Shown here: piece by piece, positions 54,534 to 64,000 of the stretch
Layout of the letters: each line of letters begins with the position of its first letter
Numbering within the stretch: the stretch's first letter is position 1
Source of the DNA: Prunella strophiata
Lineage: Eukaryota > Chordata > Aves > Passeriformes > Prunellidae
Direction of reading: 5' to 3'
NCBI GenBank assembly: GCA_036583965.1
Contig: JAZBQD010000013.1
Coordinates: 10,848,763 to 10,912,762, forward strand
DNA length: 64,000 bases
The notes under the pieces: model-generated
What the model was told of the DNA's origin: nothing
Seen by the model: only the letters and a program-made list of their open reading frames with translations
Databases searched by the model: none
Position numbers and translations under genes: made by a program

Positions 54534-55340
54534 CTCCCTGGGCTCACTGCTTAGTGCTGCTCTTCCCTCAGTAGTTTACTCCTGTGTAACTTCACATGGA
54601 CCATCCATCCACACCTTCTCCCTCCTCCCAGGGAGCTGGGGTGTGGAGATGCTCTGAAACACTTCCCAACACACTCTCTCCCAGATTTGGCCGCACAACA
54701 ACCTGGAATTGGGCACAGCAGGAGAAAAGGGCACCTGTGAAGCTGGGAAATGGGTCCCAGAGCCCCTTCTCAGCTCCCACACCGAGCACAAACAAGCCCA
54801 GCACAGCGCTTATTGCAGCTGAGCGCGGGCTCCCTCCCTTGGCTGCCCGCGCACCGCGCCGGGCACCGAAATTTCCCTTTCGGATGGGGTTTTGTCACGG
54901 TCCCTGCGAGCACAGAGCTGCTCCTGGGCGGCAGCTGCTTCATCTCCGGCTTCACGGGTCTGGATTTGCGCCAACACCGAAACCTTGTGCACAGAAAACT
55001 TTCACGGGAGGGGAAAGAGGCCCTGAGAAAAACCCGTCCCGTGCCTCAGCAGGCCGGACAGGAGCTCGGGAGCGGCCGCAGTCTCCGGGTGTCACCGCGC
55101 TCACACGGAGCCGTTCCCAGGACCCCTCCAGGCTTCGGTGGCTCCTGCTGTCCCCAGAGACCCCCCGGAGACCCTCCCGAGGACCCCCAGCTCACCGACA
55201 CAGCGATCCCCGCGTCTCTGCCTCTGCGACCGCCGTTCCCAGGCAACGGCTGCACCGGCAGCACCGGCTGCGCCACCGGCTGCACCGGGAAACGCAGGGA
55301 GAAGGGGGGGGGGAGCTTCCTCGTCCCCACCGGCTGCCAG
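54534..55340 (-). promoter_or_regulatory. CFAP251: CFAP251 5' flank with GC-rich island
   Basis: From about 54830 to 55340 the DNA is CpG-rich and carries an X-box-like site. On the minus strand CTGTGTCG followed by GTGAGCTGGG near 55192 is a good splice donor, so a non-coding first exon around 55200-55230 is plausible. The plus-strand reading frames here (up to 274 codons) have no homology I know. Confidence 0.45.
55235..55247. promoter_or_regulatory. CFAP251: RFX X-box-like site GTTCCCAGGCAAC
   Basis: Two half-sites, GTTCCC and GGCAAC, are separated by one base, close to the X-box consensus GTTGCCATGGCAAC. RFX factors drive ciliary genes through X-boxes near their start sites. The position about 700 bp upstream of the first CFAP251 coding exon fits that role. 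Confidence 0.5.
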
Positions 55341-56779
55341 GAAGAAGAAGCGCTGTCCCCCCTGCCCAAAGCAGGGGTCAGAGAAGGGAACATCCAGCCC
55401 TTCAGCCTGCCCAAGCCTAAATCCCGCTCATGGCTGTGACAAAGCCCCCCTTGGCATCGCCGGAGCCATTCGGGACCGAGCCCTCACCCTGTCCGAAGAA
55501 TGGGATGAGGGATTTTTACCCGATGCCCCCCACAAGGAGTTACAGGCAGCTCTGCTCCAGGGGCTTCCCTGAGCAGGACAAGCGGAGTCAAAGCGAGAAA
55601 AATCATCCCCCAACCCCTGCCAGTCCCCCACGGTCCCCAGCTCCCAAAGAACCCACTCCCAGGGCTCACTCCAGGCTCTCACTTCACCCCTGCAGATAAT
55701 CAGCTCCAAATGCTCCCAGCTGTTGACCTCAGGCTTGCTGTTAAGCTCAAATAATAACAATTTCTAAACTTAATTTGTTTTTCCTTCTGCCCAGAAAGAG
55801 CCTCACACCCTGCTGGGAGCGGAAAGGAGATTTGTTATCAGCTCCCCTTATCTCCCTGACCCGGAGAGGCTGCCCCAAATAATGACTGCTATGAGAACAG
55901 AGAGAGGCAATACTCAGTTTTATTGTTTTGGGAGACTATTTTGAAGTTCAACTGGAAATAAGCGTCAAACAAACCAGTCGTTCCCAGAATCCCTTCCAAC
56001 AGTTTATGCACTGTGGTGGTTTAGGAATGGTATTCCCCAATTTACTGTTCCCACTGAAAACACCCCAGACCATGTGCCACTCCCCCACTGCCCCCACTGC
56101 TCCTGCAGCAGGATGGAGAGGAGAATGAGAGGCACAAAAAGGTAAACCCCAGTCCTGGCTGGAGCCAGGAAAACACCCCAAAATCAACTCCTGCAAATAA
56201 ACAAATTTTTTAAAAAATTAAAAGAAAATAGAGAGAAGCTAGATTAGGAGTGCTTTTATCATGACTACATAAACTACTAGAAGTTCCAAAGGTAGAATTA
56301 TAACCCCTATTTCTTACCTCATTGTGTTAAAGTAACTGGGCATTCCAAAAATCCTTTCAGTATGTTCACTGACTTTAAAAGCTGGCAACGTGGGGAAGAT
56401 GAAGTATCAAACTTGCATATCTCTTGCCTGTCATCTACTATGACAGGCACCAAAAAGTGCTCTAGGACTTTTTAGCATATATTACATGATATTCAGTGAG
56501 GAGTTTTAAAGAGGAGAAAAAAAGGAATGCTCTGTTATCATCAAAAAAGAGCATTTCAAGCTCTTTGGAGCATGTATCAAATGAGATTTGGGTCTCTCTA
56601 GAGCCTTATTCTAAATTGATACAAGGTGGAAGAGATGAGAAGCCACATCTTGCAGCTCTGCAGGTTCCTCCTGACAACCAGTGCAATTCTGAACTGCAGA
56701 ACTCTGCCAGAACCCTTCAGGCACCAGAGGTCACAGCAACACCACGTAGGGAAGTTTTCAAACCAGATCAGAGTCCAGA
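55341..56779. other. Intergenic DNA between CFAP251 and PSMD9
   Basis: This is unique sequence, GC-moderate at first and AT-rich beyond 56200. I see no exon, RNA gene or named repeat. Confidence 0.6.
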
Positions 56780-56799
56780 AAGCAGGCACAAGCTTCAGC

Positions 56800-56805
56800 T
56801 TTATT
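56800..56805 (-). terminator. PSMD9: PSMD9 polyadenylation signal AATAAA
   Basis: AATAAA in the transcript sense starts about 17 bases after the PSMD9 TGA. This gives a very short 3'UTR if it is used. Cleavage would fall near 56780. Confidence 0.55.
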
Positions 56806-56821
56806 GTTCTCCCAGCCATGG

Positions 56822-56849
56822 TCATCTTTGTAAAGGAATGATATTGCAG
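56822..56849 (-). CDS. PSMD9: PSMD9 exon 6 (terminal)
   Basis: These 28 bases encode CNIIPLQR and TGA, identical to the human C-terminus. The acceptor is TTTTTCAG. Confidence 0.95.
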
Positions 56850-59561
56850 CTGAAAAAGAAGAGGGTAGGAGGAAATATTAAATTTTAACTTCTCAAACAG
56901 GCACAGAAGACCTGACATGGGATGGCTCAGACCCACCACAACCCTCCTCCACTGGTTTACCAGACAAACCAGCCACTGAGACCCTTTTGCCTGTGCTCAT
57001 GTTTGATGGAACTTGACTCCCTGTATCTCTGGGCAGAACCAACAGCCTCCAGCTCCCTGGTGCCCACCTGTGAGGTCTGTCACAGTGGGCAGTGACACAG
57101 CCAGGGCTTGCCCTGCTCAGGAAATGTGCCCTGAGCTGGTAAAAGGCTCTTCCCTCCAGCAAGTGAAACAGGAGCTCACCCCAGGAGGCCCTTCCCAGCC
57201 CAGCGCTTTGGAGTCAGCCCCACGTGCACCCTTCTGCCACCACGGATCACAGTCACACTCAGGGGTCTCTGAAAGAGGGGAAAAAACAGAAAAATAACCA
57301 AAATATTTCACTTTTCCATCACAAAGTCAACTCCCTTCTTTTGCTGAAGCAGATAAAGCCCACGGAACTGTTCTGCAGCAGAGCCCATTCCCACTCCTGT
57401 GGCTGTAACTGAAAGAAGAGAGTGTTTTGTGTGAAGTCATCTCCAGAAGGATCCCTCACTTCCACCACCAAGCACTTAATGGTTGTGGCAGCTTCTCTGG
57501 CCAGGCCAGGAGGGTGACACAGCAATGCTGCTGCAGGGAGTCCCCAGGGAGAACAAACAACTGATGCTCACACCTCTCAGCTCTTCCATTCATGAGCAAA
57601 TAGCTCAGTGCTGTGAGAGAACAGGGCTACAACAGCACAGACTGAATCTGACACTGTTTCTGACACTGAAATGATGATTCCAGAGCTTCAAGTTCCCTAG
57701 AAAAAGCTGTGGCTAACAGAGACAGGCAAGAGAATGCAGTCACAGCAGGAATGAGCTCACCCCCTCGCTGTGCTGCACCACCGTGGCAATGTTCTGCAGG
57801 TTCTGGAAGTTGTTTGCATTGACAGATCCAAACTCCACAATCTCATCATCAACTTGAAGTCCCTGGACAGAGATAGAAGGGAGATGAGCATCTGCATTCT
57901 CCAAAGACAGGCAATATCCCAGGAGCATCAGCCTTCACCCAGCCACAGGGAGAGAGATGTGCTACAACACTCCTCACACTCAGGCAAGTGAACATCACTA
58001 CAGCCACAGGGAGAGGTAAGTGTTCATTCCTCTGTTCTATTTCATGGGAAGAGAAATCCTGAGGCTGGAATGGTCAGTGGGGTGTGGAAGGAGCTGTGTG
58101 GTGCCAGGACACAGCTCAGAGAACACCCATCTCATCCCTGTACAGTGACCAGCCCCTTCACAGGACATCCCAACAGAACAAAAAAAAGGGGGTGACACCC
58201 TATTAAGCCCCCAGCTTATTCCCACTTATTAACAAGAGGCAGAGGGAGCCATGAGCAGTGTGGCTCCAGACAAAGCCTTCCCCACGAGCTGTGCCCGACG
58301 CACCGAGACGCTGGCGGGCGAGCCGGGGCTCACGGTGTTCACTTTGGCAAAGGCCTGGGGCAGGCTCTGCTGCTGGCTCATGGCCTCAGCCAAGGCCTCT
58401 GCCTCATCCTTGGCGTGCTTCTCCTTCTCCCGGGCGTGCAGCTTGTGCAGAGCCTCCTCCACCTGCTTCATCAGGGCCTTGTGGTCGTTCTGCAAACCTG
58501 TGGGTGACACCATGAGCACACAGGGAGCTGGAGAGGCTTCCCCCAAGGGCTCTCAGCACCTGCTGCCCTCTGCAGCCACGCAGAGCAGAGCCCTGGCTGT
58601 CTCTGATCTCAGCAAGAACCTCTGCTCTATCTGCTGGGGCCTGGTGCCAGCCCGGCAGATGTTTATCAGTAACAGTCAGACACAGAGGAAGCCACCGTAC
58701 AAATTTTGGTAAACATGCAAAGGTAGAAGGGCTGGGAGGCCCATGATCCCTTAGAACTCAGTGAGCAGCTTGTCTTCTTTCCATTAAGTCACCTGCTGTT
58801 ATGTACGTACCCATCCTGAAAGTCAGGGCACTGGGAAAGCCTGGCATGAAATAAACGCCAAGCTGTTTCCTACCCAAATTTTATTCTACAAACAGCACAG
58901 AAAGGCTTTGCTGTGTTTCACAGATCCCAAATGGCTCCGCAGCACTGGCAGAATTTCAGTGCCGCTGCAGCAACACGTGGACAAAAGCATTTTACTGACT
59001 CAGCCCAGGCGGCAGCTCCGAGCACCGAGCAGAACCACCGGGGAACAGGCTCAGCGCAGCCCTGGGCTCCGGTTCTGAGCAATTACAACTGAATTGTAAC
59101 AGCGTGGTGTGGGTTTCAGAGTTAAGCGGTTCCGCGGCGCCGTCCCCGAGCAGAGGCCGCGTTTCCCCCGCCCATCCCGGTTTCGCTGGCTCATCCCGCG
59201 GGATGGGGGCGCGGCCCGGCCCCGGGAAGGGCCCCCCGCCCGGTTCCCGTTCCCCGCTCACAGATGATGTTGTGCCGGGCGGTGCGCACTTGGTACAGGT
59301 CGATGTCCGAGCGGGGGAAGCCCTCGGCGTCCACCAGCGGCTCGTGCATCCCGACGCCCTTTTGCTGTGAGGGAAGAGGCGGCGGTTGGGAGGGGGCCGG
59401 GCCCGCACGGCGCCCCCGGCCCGGCCCGGCCCTGCCCGGGCACCGACCCCCTCCAGCAGCTCGTAGCACGCCTTGATCTGCGCCTCGATCTCGTCCTTGC
59501 GCCGCACCAGCTGCTGGACATCGCTGACGGTGACGGGGCGGCCCCCGCCGGGCTCCGCCAT
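56822..59561 (-). CDS. PSMD9: PSMD9 (p27), proteasome 19S assembly chaperone; gene-level CDS span, six exons
   Basis: PSMD9 is the homologue of yeast Nas2, a chaperone that holds the ATPase PSMC3 (Rpt5) during assembly of the 19S base in cytosol and nucleus. The exons are 59448-59561, 59262-59364, 58304-58497, 57761-57862, 57180-57268 and 56822-56849, all with GT-AG borders and fitting phases. They join to about 209 residues against 223 in human. The N-terminal helical part ([20 protein letters not shown], then [20 protein letters not shown] and a charged coiled coil) precedes a PDZ-like domain ([55 protein letters not shown]). No break is seen. The start has a strong Kozak context. It is head-to-head with HPD. 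Confidence 0.96.
56850..57179 (-). other. PSMD9: PSMD9 intron 5
   Basis: This is a 330-bp intron with nothing recognisable inside. Confidence 0.85.
57180..57268 (-). CDS. PSMD9: PSMD9 exon 5
   Basis: It encodes [20 protein letters not shown] and KRWAGKGLL plus two bases of Gly, the last strands of the PDZ-like domain. Human has KPLNVTVIRRGEKHQLRLVP. Confidence 0.94.
57269..57760 (-). other. PSMD9: PSMD9 intron 4
   Basis: This is a 492-bp intron. I see no other feature. Confidence 0.85.
57761..57862 (-). CDS. PSMD9: PSMD9 exon 4 (PDZ-like)
   Basis: It encodes [20 protein letters not shown] and [14 protein letters not shown]. The [15 protein letters not shown] core is identical to human. Confidence 0.97.
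57863..58303 (-). other. PSMD9: PSMD9 intron 3
   Basis: This is a 441-bp intron with no feature recognised. Confidence 0.85.
58304..58497 (-). CDS. PSMD9: PSMD9 exon 3
   Basis: It encodes [20 protein letters not shown] and the charged helix after it, then [17 protein letters not shown], which opens the PDZ-like domain. The exon is 194 bp. The donor GTGCGT is acceptable but not ideal. Confidence 0.96.
58498..59261 (-). other. PSMD9: PSMD9 intron 2
   Basis: This is a 764-bp intron. Its 5' part is CpG-rich as it leaves the promoter island. I see no other feature. Confidence 0.85.
59262..59364 (-). CDS. PSMD9: PSMD9 exon 2
   Basis: It encodes [20 protein letters not shown] and [14 protein letters not shown] plus one base of Cys, nearly identical to human. 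The exon is 103 bp with a CTCACAG acceptor and a GTGAGC donor. Confidence 0.97.
59448..59561 (-). CDS. PSMD9: PSMD9 exon 1
   Basis: The ATG at 59561-59559 begins [20 protein letters not shown] and runs through [15 protein letters not shown]. The donor is GTCGGT. The N-terminus is shorter than in human, which carries extra residues before VTVSDVQ. Confidence 0.95.
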
Positions 59562-59589
59562 GGCCGCGGCCGGACGGGAGCCGGGACGG

Positions 59590-59627
59590 GCGCGGGGCGG
59601 GGCCGGGGCGGGGCCGGGGCGGGGCCA
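59590..59627. promoter_or_regulatory. PSMD9: PSMD9 promoter GC boxes
   Basis: GGGGCGGGGCC is repeated three times in tandem (59594-59604, 59605-59615, 59616-59626), about 35 bp upstream of the PSMD9 start. These are overlapping Sp1-type sites in a CpG island that runs from about 59110 to 59700. Confidence 0.65.
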
Positions 59628-59694
59628 GCGGGGACCGGGCGGCGGTGACACGGCGGTGACACGGCGGCGGTGACAATAACGGGGTGACAATAAC

Positions 59695-59930
59695 GGGGTG
59701 GCACAGCTGCGTCACTGCCACTGCGGCACACTGCTGTGGCGCGGGCATGGGGTGGCACAGCGGTGTCACCGTCACTGGGTCACACTGCTGTGGTGGTGCC
59801 GTGGGGTGGCTCTGATGGCGACACGCGGTGGCACAGCAGTGTCACCACCAGTGAGTTACACAGCTTTGATGGTGACATGTAGTAGCACAGCGGTGTCGCC
59901 GTCACTGGGTGACAGCCGTGGTGTACGATT
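59695..59930. repeat. Degenerate minisatellite, about 54-56-bp unit, four copies
   Basis: A block like GGGGTGGCACAGCGGTGTCA followed by CCGTCACTGGGTCACACTGC starts at 59695, 59749, about 59825 and about 59880. The copies differ considerably. A shorter CGGTGACA-type repeat precedes it at 59642-59695. It lies in the PSMD9-HPD intergenic spacer. Confidence 0.7.
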
Positions 59931-60660
59931 TATGTCCCTGTCCCTGCTGCTGGCCCCTCTCCAGTCTGTGGCCCAGCACATTTGCCGAGTGCTGCATGGC
60001 ATCCATGTCCCAGGGAGTGTGACAGCAGGGGACAGCCCCACCACGAGACTCCTACCCCTGTCCTCCGTGCCACTGGCACCCACCCAAGCTCCCTGTCCTC
60101 ATCCTCTCTGGCCTTGCTGGTTGCTGCAACTTCCCACCATTCCCAGTCAGGTGGGGTTTGTGCACTGGTGTCTCCCCAGCAGGGCCATCTCTTGCCCCCT
60201 CCTGCTGTCCCACATTTTGGGGTCCCTGCAGGGCTGTGCTCACCAGGACTGAAGGTGGCACCTCGTGGCCCCGTGCCCAGACACCACCACACGCCCAGCT
60301 GGGCTCTGCGGGCTGTCCTGGCTCAGCGCTGCCCAGGGTGACATGTCCCCAGCGACGGGTGAATGTCCCCAGGGGCAGCGGGCGGGCCGGGGGATGTGCT
60401 GCCCAAATTGCGTCACCCCCTGTGACCTGTGACACGCACGGGCAGGGATTTGGCTGCGGGGTCAGCAGGGTCCCAGCCCTCGGCAGAGCCTCACGTGCTG
60501 CACAGCCACCGTCACCGCCACCGCCGGGGCTGCAGGGACCCGTGACACGGCCGGGGACAGCACCCACCACCCCCTTTGGGCAGTTCCAGCCCGAACCAAA
60601 CACATGCCTGGGTTGGTGGTGGGAGGAGGTGGGGCCGAGGAGGAGCCTCCCCGTCCCGCC
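59931..60660. other. PSMD9-HPD spacer
   Basis: This is GC-rich unique sequence between the divergent genes. It probably holds the distal HPD promoter. I see no exon or named repeat. Confidence 0.5.
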
Positions 60661-60661
60661 G

Positions 60662-60669
60662 TTATATTG
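60662..60669 (+). promoter_or_regulatory. HPD: TATA-like element of HPD
   Basis: TTATATTG lies about 55 bp upstream of the HPD start codon, followed by a pyrimidine-rich stretch at about 60685-60700 where initiation could occur. A TATA-type promoter suits a strongly liver-restricted gene. The site is inferred. Confidence 0.4.
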
Positions 60670-60721
60670 AACCCCCCCGTTCTCGCTCTCTCTTTGCTTC
60701 TGTCATCGCCAGGTCACAAAA

Positions 60722-63975
<3,254 letters not shown>

Positions 63976-64000
63976 TGAGGGTGCTGCCAATGAAAACCAT

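Noticed and set aside
54596..55439. Plus-strand ORFs of 229 and 274 codons upstream of CFAP251
   Set aside because: They have no recognisable domain or splice context. The region is GC-rich promoter-like DNA on the opposite strand.

Overview
The window looks like nuclear DNA from a bird. Genes are split into short exons with GT-AG introns, promoters sit in CpG islands, and the interspersed repeats I recognise are CR1-type LINE tails. The gene order MLXIP - BCL7A - CFAP251 - PSMD9 - HPD is the one I know from human 12q24.31. The first four genes lie on the minus strand and HPD on the plus strand. I could not name the species.

Layout. 1-13007 is intron 1 of MLXIP (MondoA), and its first coding exon is at 13008-13379 in a CpG island. 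13380-16.7 kb is intergenic and holds one CR1 tail. BCL7A runs from its CpG-island promoter near 36.7-37.1 kb to its stop at 20265, in six coding exons giving about 210 residues, and is followed by a 3'UTR of about 3.5 kb. CFAP251 (WDR66) occupies 38.7-54.5 kb in 22 recognisable coding exons. PSMD9 occupies 56.8-59.56 kb in six coding exons giving about 209 residues. HPD starts at 60722 in the opposite direction, about 1.16 kb from PSMD9, and runs off the window after exon 4.

The five genes do unrelated jobs: glucose-responsive transcription, SWI/SNF chromatin remodelling, sperm and cilia radial spokes, proteasome assembly, and tyrosine breakdown. Their proximity is conserved synteny, not a pathway.

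Main unusual points. (1) A 16-bp minisatellite of about 91 almost identical copies begins exactly at the end of HPD exon 3, where the 5' splice site should be. It appears to be built from the exon's own last bases, and no ordinary donor is visible. It is open in all six frames and creates long false ORFs. (2) CFAP251 has two apparent single-base frameshifts, in exon 17 and in the terminal exon. (3) MLXIP exon 1 has an apparent frameshift in a run of six G. (4) An older, degenerate repeat of about 55 bp lies between PSMD9 and HPD. (5) An RFX X-box-like site lies upstream of CFAP251. Items 2 and 3 may be assembly errors; reads would decide.
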